Of a DNA stretch of 64,000 nucleotides, positions 49,690 to 61,500 are shown one piece after another. Positions within the stretch are counted from its first letter, which is position 1. Each line of letters opens with the position of its first letter. The stretch is from Cephalotus follicularis. Lineage: Eukaryota; Streptophyta; Magnoliopsida; Oxalidales; Cephalotaceae. Location: positions 434,001 through 498,000 of the forward strand of contig BDDD01000176.1 of NCBI GenBank assembly GCA_001972305.1, in the 5' to 3' direction. A program made the translations under genes and the position numbers. The notes beneath the pieces are model-generated. The model ran no database searches, was not told where the DNA came from, and saw nothing but the letters and a program-made list of their open reading frames with translations.

Positions 49690-50332
49690 ACCTTCAATTT
49701 TTGCGGATTTTGTGTCTGGCTGTCTTTGGCGTTGACGTGTACTATAGGCGTTGACGTCTATCTCCTTATGCGTTGACACATTTGGTTTTTTACGTTGACA
49801 TCATAAGCTTATGTTCGATTTTTGCTTTATTCACGTTGACGCGTATGTATGACGTTGACGCGTATGTCATTTGAGTTGACTTCATTTGTCTTGTGCGTTA
49901 ACGTCCATTTCAATTTGAGATTTGAGTATCCTTTTGCGTTGGCGCCTAAATATGACGTTGACGTCTACCTCATAGGTGTTGACGCTAATATATCATTACA
50001 TTAATGTCCAAAGCTACTGTCCGATTTTTGCACATTTGGCGTTGACGTCTTCCATATGGCGTTGACGCTAATATTGTAAAACCCATCACGTCGATGAGAA
50101 TCATCAAGGCGTTGACGTAGATCATCTTGCAAAGCTAAGAACTCATACTCAAGCACAACACGTTGACATCTAAGACATAGGCGTTGACGCAAATAGGTAT
50201 GATATGCATATTTGTGCCTGTTTTGAGTTCAACTTTACTTGTTTGTTTTGATTAATCATTCCTTCACATGAACAAACAAGTTAGGTGTTTTGTTATCATC
50301 AAAACTAAGATTGTAACACATAAATGTCAACA
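49690..50332 (-). repeat. 3' LTR with CGTTGACG array
   Basis: It aligns with 52560-53190: TTGCAAGATGATCTACGTCA and ATATGCATATCA occur in both. It contains about nine exact CGTTGACG words and several near matches. The lower boundary is approximate. Confidence 0.65.
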
Positions 50333-51249
50333 ATCTCCCCCTTTTTGATGAGTATACACAATAAAAGGCATAAAAAGTCTTGGTAATCATTAAATACAAA
50401 CTAAGCTTCAACTTATGCATTCACTTTTAACTTAGTATTAAAACTTAAGCATTAAAACTCCCTTTTAACATGTTATGCATAAAAAGAACTTAAGAAGATC
50501 ATATTTATACTCATCATCCTTATTTCATTCATAGAGAATCCTTTACCAAAAACACAAAATATCATACATATTTCAAATATCTTAAATATCTCCCCCCAAG
50601 TCATAAATTCATATCAATAAGCAAAAAAACATTCTCTCTATACCAAATCATAAATTCATATCAGATTTAAACTTAAATACTCTCTCCCTTTTTGGAAATC
50701 ATAAAAAAGCTTAAGTATAAACAAATCATTCTCCCCCTTAATCAATACACAAATATATTAAGCATTTTGTATGTCAAGAGAGAAACAAGAGAGATCATCC
50801 ATACCAAAAAGATAAATGCATATTATACCAATAATAAACATTAAGGAGTTAAAACTCCCCCTAACATTATGCATCAAAACTTCATTTTAACAGGATTTGC
50901 ATTCTTCATTATACCAATCAAATGTATAAAACAAGACCCATTCATATACCATTTTATAACAAGTATCTAAACAGAATTAAACAATTTAATAATACTTCTC
51001 CATTCAAACACTATAAACATCAAATACCAATAATTAATTAAACAATTTAATCATATTTCTCCCCCTTTATAACAGCAATTTTTAAACATCAACCTCCCCC
51101 TGAATAATTCAATTCAAGTCATGTTCATAAATGAATAAGAGAGAAACACAATTAACACATATCATGACAAAAACCAGAATTTGAAACTTGCAATTCATAG
51201 TTCATAATCATTCAAAAAACTTAAATTTGATAACAATAATGTTAAGTGT

Positions 51250-52467
51250 TTAAAACAAGACATGAGAGAAAACATCAAAAGATGAAATGCAAGATGAATC
51301 AATTCTTCTCATCATTTCTTCCTTATTCTTCTTCAGATTCTTCTTCCTCTTAATCGAGATATCAGCAGAATCAATCACTCTTTTTGCCACCAACTTATTC
51401 TCGAGTCTCCTATGTCTTCTTCTTTGATTATCAAAAAGATCGAGGAACTCTTCTCGCATATTGTCCACCTTGATGTTCAGCTTCTTCATCTCAGCCATAA
51501 AAGTCTCCATCGTAAGTGAAGAATTGCTGCCGCTTGATTGTCCCGGTTGCATTTGAGGTGTGGGGGTTTGTCTCGGTCATTGTGCTTATCCTTGTTCTTC
51601 AGCACCCTCACCTTCTACCCTTTTTTTTCTTCTTCCTCCTTCTTTGGGAAGCCACACAAAACCTTCATTGGTATGCACCATTTTCCAACCCATTCTCTTT
51701 AAGGAAGAGACATTATAGATGTCTCATACATCTATCCTAGAAGCGACCTCATTCCCAAACATAATCCCAAAATGTTATAGAATTTTGGTGATTACCATTC
51801 CGTATGGCAATGTACCCTCCACTTTTGAAATAGCTCTCAGCATATTCTTCATTATAAGGTGTGGGAGGTTCAAGAGTATGCCATTAACTATATGCCACAT
51901 GATATAAAGGTCTTGATAACTCATCTTTTCATGCCCACTGGAAGTAGGTAGAATGTGAGTGACGGTGATATGGTGGAGCAGCCTATGATCATCACCAAGA
52001 AGGTTGGTTGGCTTAGCCATGCCTTCAAATATGTTCTTATTAGGGTAGAATACCCTAAGACAACATTCTAAAACCAATTCCGGGTCCTCCAGCCACTTTT
52101 TAGTTTCAAAGAATTTGGACCCAGTAGCAGGAACATTTAATATTTGACCTAAAACTTGATCATCAAACTTAGTAACAGTTTTATTCACCTTAGTCTTAAT
52201 CTCCAAAACATTATTACAATCATTTCCAATATTAGTTAAGTTACTATAAAAGTCCTTAACTAACTCCACATAATAAGGAGCATTTATAGTAAAGTAATCT
52301 CTCCACCCTAGAGCTTGAAACCATTGTTCTAACATAAACTTATCATTAGAAGTAAAAGAGAAATTGATAGTCCTACAACATAACACTTTTCTGACTGCAT
52401 AATTGTTCTTGTACCTTCCCCCAGCCGGTGTCTTTCCTCCGGTTGAAGCATGCTTAGTCTTCGGCAT
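51250..52467 (-). pseudogene. Putative plant transposon protein, decayed
   Basis: The ATG at 52467 opens MPKTKHASTGGKTPAGGRYK, followed by FMLEQWFQALGWRDYF, APYYVELVKDFYSNL and IFEGMAKPTNLLGDDHRLLHH. This pattern matches the 'putative plant transposon protein' domain common in plant retroelement-derived genes (recalled as PF20167; family assignment from memory). A TAA stop near 51775, a further TGA after SRIDV and a frame change separate it from a C-terminal coiled-coil segment (51250-51540, METFMAEMKKLNIKVDNMRE). No enzyme domain is seen. The role is unknown, perhaps gag-like. Confidence 0.6.
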
Positions 52468-52559
52468 GATGTAGGATGTAATTTGAAAGAGATTTGACAA
52501 AGATTGGCTCAAGATTTTTAGGTTAAAAACCAGATTTGCAGAGAAAAATAGAAGAGGGA

Positions 52560-53190
52560 AATTTAGGTTTTAACGCAAAAATGAATGAGAGTCGACGAAA
52601 TCGCCCAAATCTTTATATATCTGATGCTTAGGCGTCAACGTCTACATAACGCATTGACGCGCATCGCGTACAATTTTGTACAGAAGATAATGACGTTAAT
52701 GTCATTATTGACGCGAATATATATTGTTGACGCTAATAGATAGCGTTGACGTTCAAAACACAGAAGGAAATTATTTTCGTTAACGCGAAAAACAAAGAGC
52801 AGAAATATATGTTAACGTGGATATTTTCGTTAACTCTTATTTTAAGCGTTGACGCGAAAATAACAAAAAGAAATATTTTCGTTAACACACAGAAACAAAG
52901 AGTTGAAATTTTTGTTAACATAAATTTTTTATTATTGCGTTGACGTCTTTATTATGGCGTTGACGCCAATAGTACAAAACCTAGCACGTTGACGTAGATC
53001 ATCTTGCAAAGCCCAAAACGCTTGCTCCTAAGGTCTAAGCGTTGATGCCAGTAGGACTGATATGCATATTTTGCCTGTTTTATCTTGTAACTTTACTTGT
53101 TTGTTACTTTTAAACATTCATTCACATTAACACACATGTTATGTGCTTTGTTATCATCAAAACCAAGATTGTAACACATAAATGTCAACA
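52560..53190 (-). repeat. 5' LTR with CGTTGACG array
   Basis: It starts (minus strand) TGTTGACATTTATGTGTTAC at 53190. It contains CGTTGACG and CGTTAACG-type words through 52630-53045 and a TATA box near 52612-52620. The inner end is approximate. Confidence 0.6.
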
Positions 53191-53353
53191 TTTATGAATA
53201 AAATGCTATAAATTGGTAAAACTAATTTTTTTTATTAAGAATTTAACATAATGAGTTTCATACATAATTTGGTCGTTCACAGTTTATGTTTTTGCGGGCC
53301 AGGAGTTACATTTTTCTTTTACATATTTTCTTCAATCTCGAATTATTGGTGAT

Positions 53354-56023
53354 CTAGTTTTGTTCGTCACTACTACCGCTATCTTCGTCTATAATTTTTT
53401 GAATCCTCCGATCTTGAACGGTCCAATCTTTCAAGCAAACATAAATCTCTACTGTTTCTGCTTTCAACCGACCTCTTCTCTCGTCTAATACCCTACCACC
53501 TGCAGAAAAAGCAGATTCGGATGCTGCTGTGGACACAGGAGCTGTTAATAGATCACATGTCATTATAGAAAAAATTGGATAAAAAGTTTGTTATTTTTGT
53601 CACCATTGTAAAAGATCTAAGGATGCTTTATCTTCTTTATTCATGAACTGAATATTTGTATTAAGGTAATGTTGTAGTTCAGTATTTGTATTAACCATAC
53701 TACTACTACTATTACTACCAACTTCATAAGCAATTCTATCAAAAAAAATCTATGGGATCATTACTACTACTACTAACATTTTCTTGATATTTATTTCCAA
53801 CACTATATTTTTTTAACATATGTATCAAATGCATCATGTAACAATTGAGTGATTTCATTACTATCTAATTGTATTAGATTGCCTTTGCTCATGCGTATTT
53901 GACATTTATTTACAATGAATAACATACCTTGTAATTTTATTCTATGATTCATTATAACAGTCAAATAAAATAAATGTGGAATTGTTTCCCAATATTTTAA
54001 GAATTTTTCTCCATCACATCACAAATATCTATAAAATTATTTTTCACCCTATATTTAAGAAAAACTTCACAAATCTCCCATAATTTACCAACAACTAAAT
54101 TTGTAGTAATATAATAAGAACCAGAAAATAGATCAGTTAATTCTATAAATTTTTCAAAAAATTGGGTCATAACATAACAAGTTGTCCAATCTCTATCAAA
54201 TATTTCAGAAAAAGAAGAATATGGAGTAAAGTGCATATTTATGAATGCATTTATTATTAATCTAAATTCATAAGCATGCAACAACATTTCATAAGTAGAA
54301 TTCCACCTATGTGTCACAGCATGTACCAAATTTTTATATTTCAAACCACATTCATTACAAAGATGTTTAAATTTGATGTGAGGAATTTTCTAGTTAAAGC
54401 ATAGTGCCACGTGCCCTCAAGAGAAGATGTCAGATGTCTTTTCCAGACCTGGACACGTGGCCCAACGTTATAATTTGAATGACATTAATGTGCCGTGATC
54501 CTCGGACGCTTCCAGCCCACGACCAGAGATGTGCGTATGCACAACCCCATGTCCTACAAGGAAGGAGCACCAAATCCGGCGGAGATAAGGGGGAATGTCC
54601 GGGCTCCTCGTGCATTTTCCTTAGGGGACAACTATCAACTCATTTTTCTATGCCCAACAGTTACATTGGAGGTCTATAAATAGAAAATCAAACGACTTTA
54701 ACCAGGTCAGCCATTTTTTGCACTCTAAAGAACCTAGCATTCTCTGTGCAATTACTAACTTGAGCGTCGAAGTGTCCCCGGGAGAACAACCTCTTAAACC
54801 TTCAACCTTTGTGCTCTTATTATGCAGGGATCATCAACCACGAAACGACATTTCTCGGATAGATTCCAGCGTTTCCAGTACAAATCAAAGCCCTCCACGT
54901 AGGGTACTGTTGAAGGAAAGTTTTCTGCATCAACAAAATTCTTGTTATATTTGTAGTTTTATGTACTTGTTCTCTAACAAAAAGTAAACATCTTGAATAA
55001 TCAAATTAATAATATGATATACACATCTAACATGAAATAATTTACTACTTAATATGGGATAAAAAAACTCTTAATTGTCTAACAGGAGAATCATTATTAG
55101 TAGCATTATCTAAACTAATAAATTTTTTTTTCTCAATTCCAAACTCACGAGTAGTTTCTATTATAGAGGTAGCTATATTATGACCAGTGTGAAGATAATC
55201 CAAATTTTTAAATGCAATAATTCTTTTTTGTAATAACCAATTTTCGTCAATATAATGTGTAGTTATACAAATAAAACTTTTTCTCGTACTTGTGCTCCAA
55301 ACATCAGACGTGAGTGAAAAAGTAGAAGTATTTGTAAAAGAAGAAATTAATTTAGTTTTGTGTTCATAAAAAATAATAAGACAATCACTTTTAAAGGTAG
55401 TTCTTGAATATAATTTAGCTTGAGGATTAAATACTTCATGTACTAGATCACGGAAAAAAAATTGAGTCAACATGAGAAAATGGTAATTCATTACCTGTAA
55501 TATAATAAACTAATTTTCTTCTATAATTTTCATCGGTAAATCTAAAATTAAGTAATTTATTATCACCACTAACCTGACTAAATTGGAGTTGGGTTTGACC
55601 CGAACCTTTAACACTATGTTGTTCCAAACATTTTACTAAATGTCTCTTGTAAGTTTTCGTGCCACCCCCACTTGTATAAGCATAATCCTTAGTGTTACAT
55701 ACATTGCAAAAGACTCGTTTCTTTCCATTCCCGACATCTCTAATCTCCATGTGCTTCCATATATCGGATTTTTGTTTCCCCCCTTTATTAGGATCATTCT
55801 TCTCGGATCGTAGAGATGTTCCATCGATCGCAGCATCCGATGGCGTATTTTCATCCAAGTCAAAAAATTTATCACCATGTGGATGAGGTTGTTGCATTAT
55901 ATGGTCCATTTCGTCATCGTCAGAAGGAAGTTCTACATCTGCCAAGTCGAACGCGGTGGTGGATGTAGAACCCACATTCTCAGTCCTCCTTACTTGTTTC
56001 TTTGCTCTTGATGTTGAATCCAT
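53354..56023 (-). pseudogene. hAT-family transposase (BED zinc finger), disrupted
   Basis: The ATG at 56023 (MDSTSRAKKQVRRTE) starts the frame. An acidic segment precedes a BED finger, CNVCNTKDYAYTSGGGTKTY plus a following H and C (CxxC...H...C). A one-base change in an eight-T run near 55459 shifts the frame between IFF and RDLVHEVF. The central region contains TSDVWSTSTRKSFICITTHY. A 562-bp solo LTR splits the gene at 54374-54935. After it come AVTHRWNSTYEMLLHAYEF (53997-54344), further stops, and the C-terminal dimerisation domain TAASESAFSAGGRVLDERRG (53354-53563). These are the hallmarks of Ac-like hAT transposases. The copy cannot make an intact protein. Confidence 0.88.
54374..54935 (+). 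mobile_element. Solo LTR, 562 bp, inside the hAT transposase
   Basis: It begins TGATGTGAGGAATTTTC and ends TTTTCTGCATCAACA. The perfect target duplication AAATT lies at 54369-54373 and 54936-54940. TATA box GTCTATAAATAG is near 54672. It shares GAGCGTCGAAGTGTCCCCGG and GGCGGAGATAAGGG with the solo LTR at 47825. Confidence 0.9.
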
Positions 56024-56329
56024 TGTAATTAAAATATGTAATTAACTAATAATTAAATAATAAGTAAGATAATAGATTATAAAAGTGAAAACACTATAAG
56101 GCAGTCTAGTACAATAAAACTCTATAATTTTGACAAAAAATGATTTCAATGTTAGTTGCTGTTGATCATTGTTGTTCTTCAGTGATTCAACATTTATTTA
56201 TAGCCTTCATGTTGAATATAGCCGTTGGAATCATCTTCTAGCCGTTGGAATCACTTTAGAAAAGTTTTGGATTTTCCAAGAATGAAATCTGCACTAAAAA
56301 CAAGCCGTTATTTTTTACTGTTTCATTTG

Positions 56330-56690
56330 AGCGTCGATGCTTACGTATAGCGTTGACGTCTATATCCTTGTGGGTTAACTCCAATGGTTCTTCGCGTTGA
56401 CTCCATTAGCTGCTTACTGATTTTTGCTTTATTCACGTTGACGCGTATGAATAGCGTTGTCATTTGTGTTGACTCCATTTGCCTTATGCGTTAACGTCCA
56501 AATTCACTGTCTGATTTTTGCATTTTTTGGCGTTGACGTCTTCATATTGGCGTTGACACCAATAATACAATTTTCAGCGCGTTGACGCCAATTATTGTAG
56601 TCGTTGACGAGGATCATCTTGAATCTTAGAATTTATGTTCTAGTCCTGCACGTTGACGCCAATATCCTAGGCGTTGACGCCAATAGCACG
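56330..56690. repeat. Third copy of the CGTTGACG-rich LTR sequence
   Basis: It aligns, in the same orientation, with 49720-50150. Shared words include GATTTTTGCTTTATTCACGT, TTGGCGTTGACGTCTTC and GATCATCTTG. It is a fragment without LTR ends, next to the right subterminal region of the hAT element. Confidence 0.75.
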
Positions 56691-56938
56691 ATCCGGTCCA
56701 GTTCAAGGAGCACACGGGTTGGTTCGGACCGGTTTCACGGGTTGAGGGATCCCAGTTGCACTCTAGGTGCGGGCCAGTCCGGTTCAGCGGTTTCGAACAC
56801 TCTGGACCGGCCATGACTGCTCTCAATGACAGGTTTAATCACGGGTATGTCACGTGACTCACGATCCTGACCGATTTAAGGACCACACGGACCGGTCTGG
56901 ACTGGTTCACGGATCGAACAGGTCCAATTACAACTCTA

Positions 56939-57941
56939 ATACTCTCCCATCTATGCAAAAATTGTCATAAATGATGCACCGATTCTTTCCATAGATAACA
57001 TATTTTCACTCACTTCTGAGTGACATCAAATTTTGACAGAAATTATAGGTTTTACCTCGTAATTATATATTGTATGTAGTACTAGGATCAAATGTTTTGT
57101 ACTCAGGGAATATCCGGTTATGATGGTTAGACTGGATTATCAAGTTGTATAATGATCTTGATTAAAATAAAAATATTTTAAATTTGGCTCTAATACCATG
57201 ATGAAACCTGAAGTTAAAACCACGAAACAAAGAAGAAAATGTCTAAATATTTAAAACACATATTACTTTTTATTTAATTAATATGAAATGTCTTTAATAG
57301 ACTGAAACATAATATTTTATTCTAATTTGAGCTGACACTGTTTTATTGACCAAAAAATTTGAAAAAAGAAATGCTAAAAGTTTTGAAGCGTGATAGAATC
57401 TTTTAATGGAAGAGGTTGTGCGTGCATTATTTAATAGACAGAGACGGTGGTCAAAAGGAAGGAGTGTATAAGGCCGCGTTACCTGATTTGTTGTACAAAC
57501 GAAGACTGTTTAAAAAGATTCGATGGCTGAGACAACGATCCCCGTCCCATTACATGTCCATCACAATATATATTGTTATTGGGATATGTATGTTTGTTAG
57601 TCACTGCAAAAAGTGCAGAGTCTAATCCAACACATTTTCAACGAGGTCCACACAGTCCAGAGTTGCAAGGGAGTTAACTATCCACGAAGCATCTCCTTCC
57701 CCCGTGCATTAATAATCAACAGTGTTTCTGACCCCATCGATAATATATAGATATATATATATATAATGTTTTCCCTTTGAGCATTCGTTGAACCGTTTTC
57801 AAGATTTTATTGTCATGTCACTGGATTTTTTTTTAATATTTATATCGTTGAAGTTACCGATCAGTATTTATTTTAGAATAATATTTGGTACACAATATTA
57901 TCTATTTTAACTTTTTTTTTATATATTTTATACATTCATAA
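56939..57941. other. Intergenic sequence between hAT and gypsy elements
   Basis: AT-rich, no supported gene. TA microsatellites lie at 57750-57765. It ends in CATAA, the five bases before the gypsy LTR. Confidence 0.5.
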
Positions 57942-58459
57942 TGATATGAAAAAAATTCAGTTCATAAATAATACCACGTGTCCTCAGGAGAATATGGCAA
58001 ATATTCTCCAGATTCTCCAGGGCTACAAACACGTGACCGAGCGCTCAGAATCATGAATGATAACTGATAATAACTGTTAAGCGCTAAATCCGGTGGAGAA
58101 TCAGGAGAAATCTTGACATGTTCAGAATTTCTTAGGGAAACACCAATCAACTCCAAAAATTAAGTAAGGCAGTTACTTTCTATCATATAAATACTAGAAT
58201 AAAAGATTTTACAGAGGTCAACCATTTTTACATACTAAAGTACCATGTGATTGCATTTTTTCTTGCGTTGTCTAACTTAAGTATCGGAGTGTCCCCGGGA
58301 GTAAACCCTTATGGACCTACGATCAGTTTGCTCATTTGTACAGAGAATACAGTCACACCACCATTCAAACCACCTTCTCAGAGCATTCACAGTGTTTCCT
58401 TCAACAAATCAAACCCTTCCACGTAAGGGACTGTTGAAGAAAGAATTTGTGTATCAACA
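57942..58459 (+). repeat. 5' LTR of the gypsy element
   Basis: It begins TGATATGAAAAAAATTCAG and ends GTGTATCAACA, just before the primer-binding site. TATA-like CATATAAATAC is near 58183. TATCGGAGTGTCCCCGGGAG (58281-58300) is the block shared with the solo LTRs at 47825 and 54374. Confidence 0.85.
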
Positions 58460-58479
58460 GTTGGCGCCGTTTGTGGGAA
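58460..58479 (+). other. Primer-binding site
   Basis: GTTGGCGCCGTTTGTGGGAA directly follows the LTR. TGGCGCCGTT agrees with the tRNA-Asp complement used by many plant gypsy elements (from memory). Confidence 0.7.
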
Positions 58480-58504
58480 ACGCGGCAAAAAGCTATTAAG
58501 AGTC

Positions 58505-61500
58505 ATGCCTCCGAGGAAAAACAACAACAACCACTCAAAGGCCGATGGAAGCCAGGCCGCCACTGAAAACCAACCACCTGCCACCGGCTAGGTTGTGGCC
58601 ACAGAGCAAGCTCCTATTACTGGGGAGCAATTCAATCAGCTCATCAAGGGAATGGAGCGCCTTATGAACTTGTTGGCAACCAATCTGGCCAACCAAGATC
58701 AGGTCGAACCTGCCCGACCAATCGCCCTAGAACAATCTGGTTTGAGCAAGTCGACCCAGGATAACCAACGCCCCCGAGGGTAGAGGCGAAACCCGCTGAG
58801 GAGGGGCATGCTCCCCCCAAGGAGGTCAGGGATTGATACATCTCTGAGGAGGAGAGATAAGATTAATACATCTCAGAGGGCAAAGGCGAAACCCTCTGAG
58901 GAGGGGCATGCTCCCCCCAAGGAGGTCAGGGGTTGATACATCTCTGAGGAGGAGAGATGAGATTAATACATCTCAGATGGCAGAGTCATCAACTGCCAGG
59001 GATCACAGCCATGATCCTCGGCCCCAGCAACACGAGCAGGACCCCATGGAAGTGGATCGCCCAGCGAGTGCTGAGGAGGCCCGAGCACGTTCCCATGCAT
59101 CGTGCAGGACTGAGACAGTGCGTGGGAGTAGGTCGGCGCATTCAGCCACTTTGGCTGGGCAGTCACATGTTTTTAGAAAGACTAGGAACATAGAGGATGT
59201 TGAGCAAGCAATGCATATAAGGCTTGCAGAGATGGAGAGAAGGCTACGAGGAGTCGAGCAGTCAAAGGGGTACCTGTCCGAGGTAAGTAACATCAGTGCC
59301 ACTCCTTTTACGTCCGAGATCATGAAGGAGCGTATCCCTAGGGGATTTCGGTTCCCGAGTCTCAAGGAGTATGATGGGTCCACGAATCCAATTCAGTACG
59401 TGCGCTACTACACCCAAGTTATGCTAGTGCACCAGGCCTCGGACGCGATCCTCTGCCGAGGATTCCCGGCAACACTGACTGGAGCTGCCCAGTCGTGGTA
59501 TTCTACCCTAACAGAGGGTTCGATGACGAATTTTGAGCAATTTACGAAACTGTTTGTTGTCAAGTTCCTCAACAGCACCACACAGAGGAGAAACTTAACT
59601 CACTTGATCAACGTGGTGTAGGGAAAAGATGAGTCACTGAGAGACTACCTCTCCAGGTTTAATAAGGAGTCCCTGACAGTGAAAGACCAGGAGCCGTCCT
59701 TCGCTCTAGCAACTCTGAACAGTGGACTGGAAGACAACTCCCCCTTCACATTCTCTCTGATGAAGAAGCCCGTTGTGGATATGGCAGACCTGCTGAGGAG
59801 AGCAGAAAAATATGTCAATGCCGAGGATGTGATGGCCACTAGGAAATAAAAAACATCCTAGTCAGGCCATCAGGTGGAGAAAGGGGAACATTCACAAAAT
59901 GCTCCCGGGAAGAAAGAGAAAAGGAATGAGAGGTTCGAGCTGCCCAATGATGACCTCAGACATAAGCTCTCCAAGAGAGAGGATTCACTGAGGGGAGGGA
60001 CGCCAATCCCGGCCTATAACAATTTCACCCCTCTCTTGGAGACACGCACTAGAATACTAGCCATGGAAAAGGACAAGGTCCCCATCCAATGGCCCTCACC
60101 AATGAGGTCCTCAGCTGAGAAGAGGGATACATAGAAGTATTGTCGGTACCATCGTGACCACGGACATGATACCGAGGAGTGCACGCACCTAAAGAATCAG
60201 ATAGAGGACATGATCCACAAAGGGCACCTACGTAAGTATGTGGATAAGAATGCCCCTCAGGAAAGGAAGAAGCGCAGAGAAGAAGCTCCGTAGCAACCAG
60301 AGGAGCAACAGCCCAGAGGTATCATCCACACCATCTCTAGAGGGGTCGCATCTGGTGGCGACCATAATAGGTCTAGAAAGACCTATGCAAGGCAAACCTT
60401 TGCTGTGCAACAGTACCAGCATAGCAAAAGGTTGAAGACTGGTGGGGATGAGGAGGTGATATCATTCTCCGTGGTGGACTATGAGGGAGAACGTCTCCCT
60501 CACGATGACCTAGTGGTGGTAACTCTTCAAGTGACACTTTTCACTATGAAGAGGATTCTCGTTAATAGCGGGAGCTCGGCGGATATCCTGTACATGCATG
60601 CATTTGATCAGCTGAGGATACCGACCGACCAGCTTAGACCCATAAAAACTCCACTGGTGGGCTTTGCAGGAGAGATGGTACATCCTCTGGGATCCATTGG
60701 CCTGTTTGTGGTTGCAGGCACGGCCCCCACATCAGACCGAAGTGCAGATGACGTTCCCGGTAGTAGACACACTAAGCCCATACAATGCTAAAGTCGGGCG
60801 TCCGGGACTAAATTTGATGGAGGCAATAGTGTCCATGAGACACTTATTGATGAAGTTCCCGACAAGGTTTGGCGTGGGGAAGGTCCGAGGAGATCAGCAG
60901 GTGGTGAGGCAGTGCTACAAAACTGCCATAATGGACAAGTGAAAAGAGAATGCCTTGTCCATAGCAAATGTGGAGCTCAGAAGGGAAGTGGAGCCTGAGC
61001 GTCCATAACCTGTTGAAGATGTAGTGCAAGTGCCCCTGGAGGAGGGCAATACATAAAGAGTATTCCAAGTCGGCTCACAAATTAGAGAGGTGGAGAAAAG
61101 GGAACTTATAACGTTCCTCAAAAATAATAAAGATGTATCTGCTTGGTCGGGAGAGGAGGTCACTGGGATCAGCCCAGAGGTGATGGTTCATAAACTAAGC
61201 GTGAATCCTATGAGGCCACTGACCAAGCAGAAGAAAATGAACTTCGCTCTTGAGAGGCAACAGGTATTAGCCGAGGAGGTGAGCAAGCTATTGCAAGCAG
61301 GGTTCATCAGGGAAGTGCATTATTCTGACTGACTGGCGAACCCGGTCTTAGTCAAGAAAGCAAATAGCAAGTGGAGGATGTTCATTGACTTCACTGACCT
61401 CAACGAGGCTTGCCCAAAAGACCACTTTCCCATCCCGAAGATTGATCAGTTGGTGGATGCGACATCGGGTTACAAAATGTTAAGTTTCTTGGACGCATAC

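Larger units (their letters stand above)
49690..53190 (-). mobile_element. LTR element nested in the hAT transposon
   Basis: On the minus strand both LTR copies start TGTTGACATTTATGTGTTAC (at 53190 and 50332). The 3' copy is preceded by the polypurine tract AAAAAGGGGGAGAT (50333-50346). A TATATAAAG box lies at about 52612-52620. The interior holds one decayed ORF with a plant-transposon-associated domain and no polymerase, so the element is non-autonomous. The outer LTR ends and a target duplication could not be fixed. Confidence 0.65.
49479..56938 (-). mobile_element. hAT transposon, 7.46 kb, with nested insertions
   Basis: Short terminal inverted repeats TAGAGTTGTAA (49479) and TTACAACTCTA (ending 56938) are flanked by an 8-bp duplication with one difference (GTACTCTC at 49471-49478, ATACTCTC at 56939-56946). 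Both subterminal regions (49490-49690, 56690-56930) are rich in GGTCCGG/CCGGTCC/GGTTCACG motifs. A BED-finger hAT transposase lies inside on the minus strand. It is disrupted by an LTR element (about 49690-53190) and by a solo LTR (54374-54935). Confidence 0.8.
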
